Shown here: one piece after another, positions 29,183-38,430 of the stretch
How the letters are laid out: each line of letters opens with the position of its first letter
Numbering within the stretch: position 1 is the stretch's first letter
DNA from: an uncultured Gilliamella sp.
GTDB lineage: Bacteria > Pseudomonadota > Gammaproteobacteria > Enterobacterales > Enterobacteriaceae
DNA length: 38,430 nucleotides
Assembly: GCA_945291235.1 (NCBI GenBank)
Contig: CALYQY010000009.1
Coordinates: 1-38,430 of the forward strand
Reading direction: 5' to 3'
The notes under the pieces: model-generated
What the model saw: the letters and a program-made list of their open reading frames with translations, nothing else
Told to the model about the DNA's origin: nothing
Database searches by the model: none
Position numbers and translations under genes: made by a program

Positions 29183-30349
29183 ATGCAAAAATATTTAGAT
29201 TACTCATTAGATTGGCTCACAAAACATGGCGCAGAAAATACCGCTAAAGAGATTTGCCAACAACCCCAAATTTGGCGGGACTTATTAGAAATCATTACCC
29301 AACAACACGAGCAGTTAAACGCATTTTTACAGCCATTACTTGCCGATCCCGATCTGGAAATCATTCTAACAGGTGCCGGCTCCTCTGCTTTTGGTGGCGT
29401 TGCGCTGGCACCTTGGTTAAGAGAGCATACAAAGCGTAATGTCCGTGCTTATGGCACAACTGAAATTGTTGCTGATCCATTGCAATATTTATCACCGAAT
29501 AAAAAAACATTAGTGGTATCTTTTGCTCGCTCCGGTAACAGTCCGGAAAGTATCGCAACGGTAAAATTAGCCGATCAATTAGTATCAGATTGCTATCACC
29601 TATTTTTAACCTGTAATCCAACCTGCGCACTAACCGATTATGCGCATGAAAAAAACGACCCTAAACGTATATTGCAATTTGTTATGCCTGAAGGATCACA
29701 TGATTTAGGTTTTGCCATGACTTCAAGTATCAGCAGCATGATGTTAGCCACGTTATTACTACTTGGCGATATTGGCCATGACGATGCTTGTAAGACAGTT
29801 ACAACCATTGCCAACATCTGTGAAGATAAAATTTTAACCTGGCAACCTATTACCAAACAACTTGCACAACAACCACATGAGCGAGTGATTTATGTTGGCA
29901 GTAGTTGCTTTACCGGTGTAGCACAAGAATCAGCTTTAAAAATTTTAGAATTAACCGCCGGCAAAATAGCCAGCCGCTTTGATTCAATACTAGGGTTACG
30001 CCATGGGCCTAAATTTATGGTTGATTCGAGCAGTTTAGTGGTCTGCTTTTTCTCTAACGATCCTTACATTCGTCAATATGATAACGATTTATACAATGAG
30101 CTAGCACATGACAAGATCGCTATGGATGTGATAGCCCTCAGTGGCCAACCTAGTTCAGACAAACAGATGCAGGTAATCGATTGCCCATTGGCGGATTGTT
30201 GGTTGATGTTCCCGTATCTGCTTTTTGCACAAATGTTAGCCTTTGAAAAATCACTAAGGTTTGAATTAACCCCAGATAATCCTTGCCCAACAGGCGAAGT
30301 AAATCGGGTTGTAAAAGGCGTACATATTTATCCGTTTAATCAAAAATAA
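29183..30349 (+). CDS. agaS: Galactosamine-6-phosphate deaminase/isomerase AgaS
   Basis: 388 residues with two SIS domains (TGAGSSAFGG; SFARSGNSPES; YVGSSCFTGVAQESALKILELTAG). AgaS converts D-galactosamine-6-phosphate to tagatose-6-phosphate and ammonia. The size and order match E. coli AgaS (384). A GGATAAAG ribosome-binding site lies before the ATG. It follows agaR by 49 bases and precedes the PTS genes. No agaI-type deaminase is found in the window, consistent with AgaS as the deaminase. Confidence 0.93.
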   Translation: MQKYLDYSLDWLTKHGAENTAKEICQQPQIWRDLLEIITQQHEQLNAFLQPLLADPDLEIILTGAGSSAFGGVALAPWLREHTKRNVRAYGTTEIVADPLQYLSPNKKTLVVSFARSGNSPESIATVKLADQLVSDCYHLFLTCNPTCALTDYAHEKNDPKRILQFVMPEGSHDLGFAMTSSISSMMLATLLLLGDIGHDDACKTVTTIANICEDKILTWQPITKQLAQQPHERVIYVGSSCFTGVAQESALKILELTAGKIASRFDSILGLRHGPKFMVDSSSLVVCFFSNDPYIRQYDNDLYNELAHDKIAMDVIALSGQPSSDKQMQVIDCPLADCWLMFPYLLFAQMLAFEKSLRFELTPDNPCPTGEVNRVVKGVHIYPFNQK

Positions 30350-30394
30350 GCAATTTAATCGGTTTAACAAATCAACAAAAGGATACAAAAACAT

Positions 30395-30883
30395 ATGAGC
30401 ACACCTAATATTCTTATGACACGTATTGATAATCGTTTAGTGCATGGTCAAGTTGGTGTGACTTGGGTCAATGCGCTAGGCGCTAATCTACTACTAGTTG
30501 CCAATGACAGCGCAGCGCAAGATCCGGTTCAACAAAGCCTAATGGATATGGTTATCTCACAAGGAATCCAAACCCGATATTTCACCTTACAAAAAACAAT
30601 CGACATTATTGGCAAAGCCTCAGAACGGCAAAAAATATTTATTGTTTGTAAAACCCCGCAAGACGTATTAACACTGGTTCAAGGTGGAGTACCTATCAAA
30701 TTTGTCAATGTCGGCAATATGCACTTTTCGGAGGGAAAAAAACAAATTCACAAAACGGTATCAGTTGATGACGATGATATCGCCGCTTTTAAAGCGCTGA
30801 CGCAACTAGGCGTCACCTGCGAAATTCGTCGTGTACCTGATGAAACAGGCGAAAACATTACTGATTTACTTAATCTAACTTAA
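30395..30883 (+). CDS. agaV: PTS N-acetylgalactosamine transporter subunit IIB
   Basis: 162-residue mannose-family IIB protein. The phospho-accepting histidine is His17 in RIDNRLVHGQVGVTW. Resemblance to E. coli AgaV is strong (ANDSAAQDPVQQSLMDMV, VNVGNMHFSEGKKQIHKTVSVD). It receives phosphate from IIA (agaF) and passes it to GalNAc during uptake. First of four PTS genes, 15 bases before agaW. Confidence 0.94.
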   Translation: MSTPNILMTRIDNRLVHGQVGVTWVNALGANLLLVANDSAAQDPVQQSLMDMVISQGIQTRYFTLQKTIDIIGKASERQKIFIVCKTPQDVLTLVQGGVPIKFVNVGNMHFSEGKKQIHKTVSVDDDDIAAFKALTQLGVTCEIRRVPDETGENITDLLNLT

Positions 30884-30898
30884 GACAGGGAGCAAACT

Positions 30899-31681
30899 AT
30901 GTTATTCGATGCATTGTTAATTGGATTACTCGCCGGTATTGCAGGTGTCGACCTATTTGACGGACTCACTCACTTACACAGACCAATCGTGATTGGTCCA
31001 TTAGTTGGTCTGATATTAGGCGATATCCAAACCGGCTTATATGTTGGGGGATCACTCGAACTGGTATGGATGGGAATGGTACCTTTAGCCGGCGCTCAAC
31101 CGCCCAATGTGGTAATCGGTGGCGTGATTGGTACCACTTTTGCCATTTTAACTGATGCCGATCCTAAAGTTGCCATTGGTATTGCCGTACCATTTGCCAT
31201 TGCGGTACAAGGTTGTATCACCATTTTATTTACTATCTATTCGCCGATGATGCATAAATGTGATCGCTTTGTCGATAAACTCAATTTCAAAGGAATTGAA
31301 TGGGTTAACTACTTAGGCATGATTATTCTATTTTGTTTCTATTTTATTGTGGCATTTTTGCCGATCTATTTCGGCGCCGATGCGGCAACCGCATTAGTTG
31401 AAAAATCCCCTAAATGGCTACTCGACGGCTTAAGCGTTGCTGGCGGAATGATGCCTGCGATCGGTTTTGCCATGTTAATGAAAATAATGATGAAAAAAAC
31501 ATATGTTGCCTACTTTATTCTCGGCTTTTTAGGTGTGACATATCTTAACTTACCGATTTTGGCTATTGCCTTAGGCGCTTTAGCCATTGCCATGATTGAT
31601 TTTTATAATGGTAGCCGAAATAACAATGACAATACCCCGTCAGAAAACACAAATGCAATGGAGGTGGAAGATGGAATTTAA
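30899..31681 (+). CDS. agaW: PTS N-acetylgalactosamine transporter subunit IIC
   Basis: 260-residue mannose-family IIC with a series of hydrophobic segments and the signature GLYVGGSLELVWMGMVPLAG. It forms the sugar channel with IID. A GGGAGC ribosome-binding site precedes the ATG. The end overlaps the start of agaE by 11 bases, indicating translational coupling. Confidence 0.93.
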   Translation: MLFDALLIGLLAGIAGVDLFDGLTHLHRPIVIGPLVGLILGDIQTGLYVGGSLELVWMGMVPLAGAQPPNVVIGGVIGTTFAILTDADPKVAIGIAVPFAIAVQGCITILFTIYSPMMHKCDRFVDKLNFKGIEWVNYLGMIILFCFYFIVAFLPIYFGADAATALVEKSPKWLLDGLSVAGGMMPAIGFAMLMKIMMKKTYVAYFILGFLGVTYLNLPILAIALGALAIAMIDFYNGSRNNNDNTPSENTNAMEVEDGI

Positions 31682-32567
31682 CCATGATGAAGATAAAAAA
31701 ATGGCCGAAAAAGCAGAAAAACGTATGGCACAAGCATTAGCAACAAGTAAAGGCACGTCCGATACTTACATCGATCAAAGTCAGGATGTGATATTAACTA
31801 AAGGTGATATCAACCGTATGGCGTTTCGATCACTAGCACTTCAGGCCTCTTTTAACTACGAACGTATGCAAGCAGGCGGTTGGCTTTATACTATCTTACC
31901 GGCGCTGCGCAAAATCCATAAAAATAAAGATGATTTAAAAAACGCCATGCACATGCATATGGAGTTTATTAATGTTCACCCTTTCGATGCCACTTTTTTA
32001 TCCGGCTTAGTGCTGGCAATGGAACGAGGTAAAGAGAACATTTCAACCATACGAGCGGTAAAAGTTGCCTTAATGGGGCCATTAGGCGGGATTGGTGATG
32101 CTCTGTTTTGGTTAACATTACTGCCGATATGTGCCGGCATTGGTGCGTCGTTGGCCTTAGAGGGCAGTTTGTTTGGCCCCATCATTTTTCTATTAATGTT
32201 CAATATCGTCCATTTTGGTTTACGTTTTGGTCTTGCACATTATGGCTATCATGCAGGTACCAGCGCATTGCCTTTATTAAAAACCCATACCAAACGCATT
32301 TCACATGCTGCTTCAATTGTTGGTATGACGGTAATTGGCGCATTAGTGGCGTCGTATGTACATCTCACCACACCGTTAGAAATTAACGCCGGTCAAGCCC
32401 ATATTGCACTGCAAGCTGAAGTGTTAGATAAATTGATGCCAAATCTATTACCACTAGGCTTTACGCTAGCGGTTTACAGCTTGATGAAGCGTAACTTTTC
32501 GCCCGTCAAATTAATTGGTTTAACCGTGATTATCGGGGTGGTAGGTAAATTAGTGGGCTTTTTATAA
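31671..32567 (+). CDS. agaE: PTS N-acetylgalactosamine transporter subunit IID
   Basis: 298-residue mannose-family IID. Motifs FRSLALQASFNYERMQAGGW and MGPLGGIGDALFWLTLLPI are diagnostic, with hydrophobic segments in the second half. The ATG at 31671 is chosen because GGAGG (31660-31664) precedes it and the length then fits E. coli AgaE (292); the upstream in-frame ATGs lie inside agaW. It acts with agaW in the membrane. Confidence 0.93.
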   Translation: MEFNHDEDKKMAEKAEKRMAQALATSKGTSDTYIDQSQDVILTKGDINRMAFRSLALQASFNYERMQAGGWLYTILPALRKIHKNKDDLKNAMHMHMEFINVHPFDATFLSGLVLAMERGKENISTIRAVKVALMGPLGGIGDALFWLTLLPICAGIGASLALEGSLFGPIIFLLMFNIVHFGLRFGLAHYGYHAGTSALPLLKTHTKRISHAASIVGMTVIGALVASYVHLTTPLEINAGQAHIALQAEVLDKLMPNLLPLGFTLAVYSLMKRNFSPVKLIGLTVIIGVVGKLVGFL

Positions 32568-32576
32568 GGGGGATAA

Positions 32577-33014
32577 ATGATAGGTGTAATTTTAACAGGT
32601 CACGGTAGCTTTGCTACCGGACTTTATCAAGCGGCTTGCCAAATTATTGGTGAACAACCACAATTTATTGCCGTCAATTTTCCCGACGGTATGAGTAGCG
32701 AACAGTTAGAACAACAATTAAATAGCGCGTTAACACTTTGTGATAGTGGCGAAGGTGTGATATTTTTAACAGATATTGTTGGTGGCTCGCCATTTAGGCT
32801 GGCAGCAACGATAAGTTATCAATATAATAATATTGAAGTTGTCAGTGGTATTAATATGCCACTATTACTTGAAGTATTACTTCGGCGTGATGAGCTGGAT
32901 TTACCCACACTCCGCCACCATACCATTGAAAACGGTAAAAATACGGTCACCAGCTTATGGCATGAACATCAAAAAAAATCGCTAACAAATAAGGAGCGTA
33001 CGGATGGAATTTAA
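32577..33014 (+). CDS. agaF: PTS N-acetylgalactosamine transporter subunit IIA
   Basis: 145-residue mannose-family IIA. The active-site histidine is His9 in ILTGHGSFATG. FLTDIVGGSPFRLA is the second family motif. It takes phosphate from HPr and gives it to IIB (agaV). A GGGGG ribosome-binding site lies upstream. Its 3' end overlaps agaA by 11 bases. Confidence 0.93.
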   Translation: MIGVILTGHGSFATGLYQAACQIIGEQPQFIAVNFPDGMSSEQLEQQLNSALTLCDSGEGVIFLTDIVGGSPFRLAATISYQYNNIEVVSGINMPLLLEVLLRRDELDLPTLRHHTIENGKNTVTSLWHEHQKKSLTNKERTDGI

Positions 33015-34161
33015 ACAAATCCATGCTAAGCAAGTGTTTACACCTGTTGGTTGGCTTGATAATGCTATCGTTGACATCAAAGATGGCAAAATTATCGATA
33101 TCAAGCCAAGTGACACGCCCTGTCCCAATCAATTCAAACTTATGCCGGCACTGATTGATACCCATATTCATGGCGTAATGGGTGCCGATACAATGGACGC
33201 CACTCATCAATCACTTAATACCATTAGCTCATTTTTAGCCAGCCACGGCGTCGGTGCATTTTTGGCGACAACAGTGACAGAAAGCCATGAAAAGATTGAA
33301 GCGGCGTTAGTTCAAGTCAAAGAGAGTATTAAGCAGGGAGTCGCTGGCGCCACCATACTAGGTTCTTATTTAGAAGGCCCTTTCTTTAATGCCGTTCATA
33401 AAGGCGCACATCCGGAAGAACTTTTACAAGCCCCCGACCGTGAACTTATTGAAAAGTGGCTTAAGTTAGCTGACGGCACACTAAAATGTATTGCGCTGGC
33501 GCCGGAATACCCAAGCGCCTTACCGATTATTAAATGGTTATGTAGTCAAAATATCCGAGTCATGATTGGTCACACTAATGCCGATTATGAAACAACTAAA
33601 GCGGCACTTTTAGCCGGCGCCAGTGGTGTTGTACATTGCTATAACGGCATGTCCGGTTTGCATCACCGTAATCCGGGTGTGGTCGGTGCGGCACTGAGCA
33701 TTGATAATTGCCAAACCGAAATCATTGTTGACGGTCATCATGTGCATCCGGCAGCGGTTAGCATTGCACATAAGTGCTGTGGTCACAATCTGCTATTAAT
33801 TACCGACGCCATGCGAGCAACCGGAATGCCAAACGGCGATTACTATTTAGGTCAATTACCCGTGCACATGGAAAACGATGTAGTGCGAACTCAAGACGGT
33901 AGTTTAGCTGGCAGTACCTTAACGCTCGATCGGGCGGTGAATAATCTTGCCAACTTTACCCGTATTACCTTTGAGCAAGCTTGGCTCCATGGTAGCCATT
34001 ATCCGGCAAAAGCATTAGGCATTGATAATCAGTTAGGTACTATTGCGGTCAATAAAGTGGCTAATTTAGTCCTGCTTAATGAACAAAATCAAGTTACTGC
34101 AACCATGGTAAATGGCAATTTTGTCTATCAAACCGAGCAATTTAAAAGCCAATATCAATGA
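33004..34161 (+). CDS. agaA: N-acetylgalactosamine-6-phosphate deacetylase
   Basis: 385-residue amidohydrolase removing acetate from GalNAc-6-phosphate. The metal and substrate motifs run in order: DTHIHGVMGADTMD, GSYLEGPFFN, IGHTNADYE, HCYNGMSGLHHRNPG, DGHHVHP and the catalytic aspartate in LITDAMRATG. The family also includes NagA (GlcNAc-6-P); the aga context selects AgaA. It overlaps agaF and has a GGAG ribosome-binding site. Confidence 0.92.
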   Translation: MEFKQIHAKQVFTPVGWLDNAIVDIKDGKIIDIKPSDTPCPNQFKLMPALIDTHIHGVMGADTMDATHQSLNTISSFLASHGVGAFLATTVTESHEKIEAALVQVKESIKQGVAGATILGSYLEGPFFNAVHKGAHPEELLQAPDRELIEKWLKLADGTLKCIALAPEYPSALPIIKWLCSQNIRVMIGHTNADYETTKAALLAGASGVVHCYNGMSGLHHRNPGVVGAALSIDNCQTEIIVDGHHVHPAAVSIAHKCCGHNLLLITDAMRATGMPNGDYYLGQLPVHMENDVVRTQDGSLAGSTLTLDRAVNNLANFTRITFEQAWLHGSHYPAKALGIDNQLGTIAVNKVANLVLLNEQNQVTATMVNGNFVYQTEQFKSQYQ

Positions 34162-34274
34162 CCAAACCCGATGCACAGCAAAGCTTAAATAAAAGGAATT
34201 AAACGTATTGATTAATGGTCAGCAGTTATGAACCTCATCAATTACAACATGTTATACCAGTCAAAGGAGAGCAT

Positions 34275-35534
34275 ATGAAAAAAATACGATTAAAAGGCGT
34301 GTTAGCTTTAACGTGTATTTTATCTTTTTCAACTCAAGCATTAGAAACACTGAATCATTACACGTTGGAACAAGTGGTCGTTTTTAGCCGTCATGGTTTA
34401 CGAGCCCCCTTAGCCAGTCCCAATAGTACTTTGGGCAAAGTCACCCCTAATCAGTGGCCACAGTGGGATACCCCGGCAAGTTACCTCACCACTCGTGGTG
34501 GGGTGTTAGAGAGCTATTTTGGTCATTATTTTAGTCAATGGTTAGCCGATAATAAGTTATTAGATGAAAAAGATTGCCCTAACCAAAACGATGTATATAT
34601 CTATACCAATAGCTTACAACGCACTATCGCAACCGGACAATATTTTGCGGTTGGTGCCTTTCCGGGCTGCACCGTGCCTGTTGTGCATAAAGAAACCTTA
34701 GGCACAATGGATCCGCTATTTTTCCCGGTGATCAGCGATGATAGCGCTGAATTTAAACAATCGGCGATTAATGCCATTAATAACATTGCCGACAGTGACG
34801 GTGTGAAAGGTTTAAATAACAAATTGGCTCATGCCTATCAAGACATGTCAAATATTCTAAATTATTCACAATCGCAAAATTGCCTTACCGATAAACAGTG
34901 TGATTTTTCGACTTTACCCACTAAGCTCATCATTGAAAAAGGAAAAGAGCCGGGTATCACCGGACCATTACGCACAGGCACATCGATTGCCGATGCATTT
35001 ATTCTACAATACTATGAAGGTGCCCCTTTGCAAGATGTTGCATGGGGTAAAATAAAAAGTAATCAACAATTTGAACAGTTGGTTGCCATAAAAGAAAATT
35101 ACAACACGGTACTATTTGGTTCACCGGTTGTCGCCAAGCAAGTTGCCACAAAGTTAGTGAACTACATTAATCAGTCGTTTAGCGAAAATGAAAATAAACC
35201 AAAATTCACTTTACTTGTAGGCCATGATTCTAATGTCGCTTCACTATTTTCAACCATAAAGATTAAACCTTATCAGCTTGCCGATCAGTTTGAAACAACG
35301 CCTATCGGTGGCAAGGTTGTCTTTCAGAAATGGCGTAACAATCAAACTGGTGAAGCAATGATGAAAATTGAATATTTTTATCAATCTACCGATCAAATTC
35401 GTCATTTAACCGAACTAAACCGACAAAACCCACCACATAAGGTGACGTTGGAAATGGAGAATTGCCCAATTAACACGCTGGGCTTTTGTGCTTTTTCAAC
35501 CTTTAAACAAGCGATGAGTAAGGCAACGCAATAA
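34275..35534 (+). CDS. agp: Periplasmic histidine acid phosphatase, Agp-like (glucose-1-phosphatase family)
   Basis: 419-residue secreted phosphatase. The signal peptide is MKKIRLKGVLALTCILSFSTQA. The catalytic histidine is His40 in SRHGLRAPL and the proton donor is in VGHDSN. Overall similarity to E. coli Agp is clear (TPNQWPQWD, TTRGGVLE, NSLQRT, GTMDPLF, YEGAPLQDVAWG, TPIGGK, CPINTLGFC). The active-site loop reads RHGLRAP where Agp has RHNLRAP, so substrate range may be closer to phytase-like enzymes. The ATG at 34275 is preferred over 34215 because GGAGA precedes it and it opens the signal peptide. It follows agaA by 113 bases. Confidence 0.88.
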   Translation: MKKIRLKGVLALTCILSFSTQALETLNHYTLEQVVVFSRHGLRAPLASPNSTLGKVTPNQWPQWDTPASYLTTRGGVLESYFGHYFSQWLADNKLLDEKDCPNQNDVYIYTNSLQRTIATGQYFAVGAFPGCTVPVVHKETLGTMDPLFFPVISDDSAEFKQSAINAINNIADSDGVKGLNNKLAHAYQDMSNILNYSQSQNCLTDKQCDFSTLPTKLIIEKGKEPGITGPLRTGTSIADAFILQYYEGAPLQDVAWGKIKSNQQFEQLVAIKENYNTVLFGSPVVAKQVATKLVNYINQSFSENENKPKFTLLVGHDSNVASLFSTIKIKPYQLADQFETTPIGGKVVFQKWRNNQTGEAMMKIEYFYQSTDQIRHLTELNRQNPPHKVTLEMENCPINTLGFCAFSTFKQAMSKATQ

Positions 35535-35545
35535 CCTTTAACGAG

Positions 35546-35609
35546 TTGAAAGTATGCATAAATTTAGCTAAATTTTGTATACTTTCAATCTTTCGTATAC
35601 TTTCAATCT
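35546..35609. terminator. Long hairpin with a repeated arm between agp and hxpA
   Basis: TTGAAAGTAT (35546-35555) and ATACTTTCAA (35579-35588) are perfect inverted arms, and the inside contains AAATTTAG/CTAAATTT, giving a hairpin of about 43 bases. The right arm GTATACTTTCAATCT occurs twice, at 35577 and 35595 (18-base period). It lies between convergent genes and is a probable bidirectional terminator, though there is no clean T-run. Confidence 0.6.
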
Positions 35610-35675
35610 AAAGACGGTTAAATCAATTGCGCTTGTGTGGAGCAAAAGCAGGTAACACCGCCGGGGGTTATCTTA

Positions 35676-36338
35676 TTAGCAAAACGTTTTTTTATTAATA
35701 ATGAATTGATCGCTACCTGTGATTTTTTCAACAATCAGATCATTAAAGTTATCGATATTTAGCTGGGCATGATGATTAATCAAATTAGACGTATTGACAC
35801 CAATCACCTGACAATTAGCCTTATTTGCTGACTCAATGCCCGCAGCGGAATCTTCAAAAACAATACACGAACTGGCTGCTAAATCTAACAGTTTTGCGCC
35901 TTGCAAATAGCCGTCTGGAGCTGGTTTGGTGTTAGCCACCATTTCGCCGGTGATAAATACCGGCGGTTTAGCAACCTGTAGCAAACTAAATCTTGCTTCA
36001 GCCACAATTTTAGTGCCGGAAGTGACAATCCCCCAAGGGATATTCATTGATGATAATAGCTGCAGAAAATCGCTTGCGCCCGGTATTTCATCAATCCCTT
36101 GTACATCATTTGACTCTAATTGCTCCATCCAATGATATTCTTGCTCAATCAAACTAGTGGGCTGATCAGGTAAAAACAGCTTAATATTATCGATAGCTTT
36201 ACGCCCATGAATGGTTGTTAATACCTTAGTGGCATCTAAATGATGCCGCTGAGCAAATTTCAACCAGCAGCGCTCAACTGCTGGTAGAGAGTTAACCAAA
36301 GTACCATCTAAATCAAACAAAATACCTTTAGCTTTCAT
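35676..36338 (-). CDS. hxpA: HAD-family sugar phosphatase HxpA-like
   Basis: 220-residue haloacid-dehalogenase phosphatase. Motif I is FDLDGTL (nucleophile D9, acid D11); motif II is IVTSGT; motif III/IV is KPAPDGYLQGA and FEDSAAGI. It resembles E. coli HxpA (YfbT) along its length (LPAVERCWLKFAQRHHL, GIPGAS-like cap). Such enzymes dephosphorylate hexitol and sugar phosphates. The ATG at 36338 lies one base after the gatY stop; a longer reading to 36440 runs inside gatY. It may relieve sugar-phosphate stress in this pathway (inference). Confidence 0.85.
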   Translation of the reverse strand: MKAKGILFDLDGTLVNSLPAVERCWLKFAQRHHLDATKVLTTIHGRKAIDNIKLFLPDQPTSLIEQEYHWMEQLESNDVQGIDEIPGASDFLQLLSSMNIPWGIVTSGTKIVAEARFSLLQVAKPPVFITGEMVANTKPAPDGYLQGAKLLDLAASSCIVFEDSAAGIESANKANCQVIGVNTSNLINHHAQLNIDNFNDLIVEKITGSDQFIINKKTFC

Positions 36339-36339
36339 A

Positions 36340-37203
<864 letters not shown>

Positions 37204-37214
37204 TTAATTAATAT

Positions 37215-38153
37215 TTAATAAATTTGGTTAACAATAACTTGTTGGAAATAATCATCATAATTGTGCATATTCACAAAGCCGGTTTGCGATTCCATGGCAT
37301 TTAACATGCCCATCGTCATCGCCCTTTTGAGCATGGTTTCTATCGATTCGTTTTCATGAATGCTTACTGCAAGACCCGCTAACGTCACATCGCCAGACCC
37401 AACCGGATTGACAACATCAATTTTAGGAATTGAAACTTGATAATATTGCTGATGACAACGAGCAAAAGCTCCATTTTTACCCAGTGAAATGATGATAAAA
37501 GGGATTGCATTCAGCAGTGGATGATCAACCGCCTTAATCAACGAAGCAGTATCATTAACATCAATATCCATCTGAATTATTTGTTGTAATTCATCTTTAT
37601 TCGGCTTAATTAAGTAAGGTTTATGTTCAGAGACCAACGTAGCTAATAACATTTTGCCGGAGGAATCTAGTAAAACAGGAATGGCTTTTTTATTGGCGAT
37701 TTGAATTAATGTGGCATAAAAATCAACCGGGAAACCTTGTGGCAGCGATCCGGAAATGGTCATCACTTTGGCTTTGTCCATTAACGTTTGATAGTGCGCT
37801 AAAAAGGCGTCCACCTCTTTTTGTCCGAGTGTTGGCCCGGATTCGAGAATTTCGGTTTGATTGCCTTCATGTAGTATTGCAATACAATTTCGTGATTCAA
37901 GCTTGGTAACATAAAAATGGTAGTGGATATTGTCACTATCTAACTGTTTTTGTATATATTCACCTGTTGTACCGCCAACAATACCGGAAGCTAACACCTC
38001 GATGCCGGAAAACTTCACACCTCGTGTGACATTGAGTCCTTTACCACCAGCAGTTTTTCTAACATTGGCAACACGATTAATATCATTAATATGGAGCGTA
38101 TTGAGTGGATAAGAGATATCCACGGAAGGATTCATGGTAATTGTTAATATCAT
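37215..38153 (-). CDS. lacC: Tagatose-6-phosphate kinase, LacC type
   Basis: 312-residue PfkB-family kinase. Substrate motif TAGGKGLNVTR and catalytic NPVGSGDVTLAG are present. ILTITMNPSVDISYPL, ESRNCIAILHEGNQTEILE and the tail LNAMESQTGFVNM match LacC of Gram-positive lactose operons more closely than FruK or PfkB. It would phosphorylate tagatose-6-phosphate for GatY, 20 bases downstream. AGGTGAG precedes the ATG. Confidence 0.87.
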   Translation of the reverse strand: MILTITMNPSVDISYPLNTLHINDINRVANVRKTAGGKGLNVTRGVKFSGIEVLASGIVGGTTGEYIQKQLDSDNIHYHFYVTKLESRNCIAILHEGNQTEILESGPTLGQKEVDAFLAHYQTLMDKAKVMTISGSLPQGFPVDFYATLIQIANKKAIPVLLDSSGKMLLATLVSEHKPYLIKPNKDELQQIIQMDIDVNDTASLIKAVDHPLLNAIPFIIISLGKNGAFARCHQQYYQVSIPKIDVVNPVGSGDVTLAGLAVSIHENESIETMLKRAMTMGMLNAMESQTGFVNMHNYDDYFQQVIVNQIY

Positions 38154-38227
38154 ATTCTCACCTACGTATTGATTGCAAAGTCATAGCATTGGGAGAAATA
38201 ACAAGCTTAAATAATCAAATGAGTTCA

Positions 38228-38256
38228 ATAGTATTAATCAACCAAATAGCCAACAA
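38228..38256 (-). promoter_or_regulatory. Promoter of lacC-gatY-hxpA
   Basis: Minus strand: TTGTTG (38256-38251), 17 bases, TACTAT (38233-38228). Predicted start near 38221, leader about 68 bases. Confidence 0.5.
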
Positions 38257-38358
38257 CAATCCATTGCTATCATTACGTTCATTACCCAAAATCGACTATT
38301 TAGCTAAAAGATCTTTTAAGCTTTGTTCAAAAAGATACACAATCACCAGTTAAAAAAT

Positions 38359-38430
38359 TTAAACAGCTATAAAACCAATGCCTTTTTCTTCAAATTGTTG
38401 TTTATAACTGTTATCGACATCAGTATCGGT
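38359..38430 (-). CDS. C-terminal fragment of an unrecognised protein
   Basis: The minus strand is open from the window edge to a TAA at 38361-38359, giving TDTDVDNSYKQQFEEKGIGFIAV. Base composition and reading-frame quality are consistent with the end of a real gene, but 23 residues are too few to name a family. It would be upstream of lacC on the same strand, 205 bases away. Confidence 0.45.
   Translation of the reverse strand, partial: TDTDVDNSYKQQFEEKGIGFIAV

Noticed and set aside
34215..34274. Longer start for the Agp-like protein (MVSSYEPH...)
   Set aside because: The extra 20 residues would precede a normal signal peptide, and a good GGAGA site lies directly before the ATG at 34275.
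35577..35609. Tandem GTATACTTTCAATCT copies as a CRISPR-like array
   Set aside because: Only two copies with a 3-base gap, no spacers of normal size and no cas genes.

Overview
The window looks like chromosome from an AT-rich gammaproteobacterium. The block yfgJ-der-bamB-yfgM-hisS-ispG-rodZ, the order rplU-rpmA-yhbE-obgE, the nirBDC-cysG operon and a RyhB-type small RNA are all arranged as in enteric relatives. Low GC, short spacers and an N-acetylgalactosamine PTS fit a host-gut lineage such as Orbaceae (Gilliamella/Frischella type). That placement is inference from gene content; no 16S rRNA gene is present.

Layout. 1-693: 3' part of an O-acetylhomoserine sulfhydrylase gene, convergent with adk and sharing a bidirectional terminator. 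754-8062 (minus): adk, then yfgJ-der-bamB-yfgM-hisS-ispG-rodZ; RodZ lacks its periplasmic domain. 8122-11802 (minus): pdxY-tyrS and putP. 12068-13243 (plus): nth-smrB. 13244-13818: a long spacer holding a clear RyhB-like sRNA on the minus strand, with an almost perfect Fur box. 13819-16624 (minus): rplU-rpmA-yhbE-obgE. 16838-19319 (plus): narX-narL nitrate two-component system. 19462-24507 (minus): nirB-nirD-nirC-cysG, for NADH-dependent nitrite reduction, nitrite transport and siroheme supply. 25067-27919 (plus): a marR-type regulator, an HlyD-type membrane fusion protein and an ABC-2 permease, with no ATPase gene beside them. 28351-35534 (plus): agaR, agaS, agaVWEF (GalNAc PTS), agaA and an Agp-like periplasmic acid phosphatase. 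35676-38153 (minus): lacC-gatY-hxpA. The last 72 bases hold the 3' end of another minus-strand gene.

How the genes work together. The two convergent sugar operons encode a whole route: GalNAc uptake and phosphorylation (AgaVWEF), deacetylation (AgaA), deamination/isomerisation (AgaS), phosphorylation of tagatose-6-P by a LacC-type kinase, and aldol cleavage by GatY. A consensus CRP site lies upstream of agaR. The nitrate cluster places sensor and regulator beside the nitrite reductase operon, and a NarL-type 7-2-7 site lies upstream of nirB. The RyhB-like RNA could link iron status to nirB, because its conserved core can pair imperfectly with the nirB ribosome-binding region. Most coding calls rest on strong family resemblance recalled from known proteins. 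Regulatory calls rest on visible motifs and are less certain.
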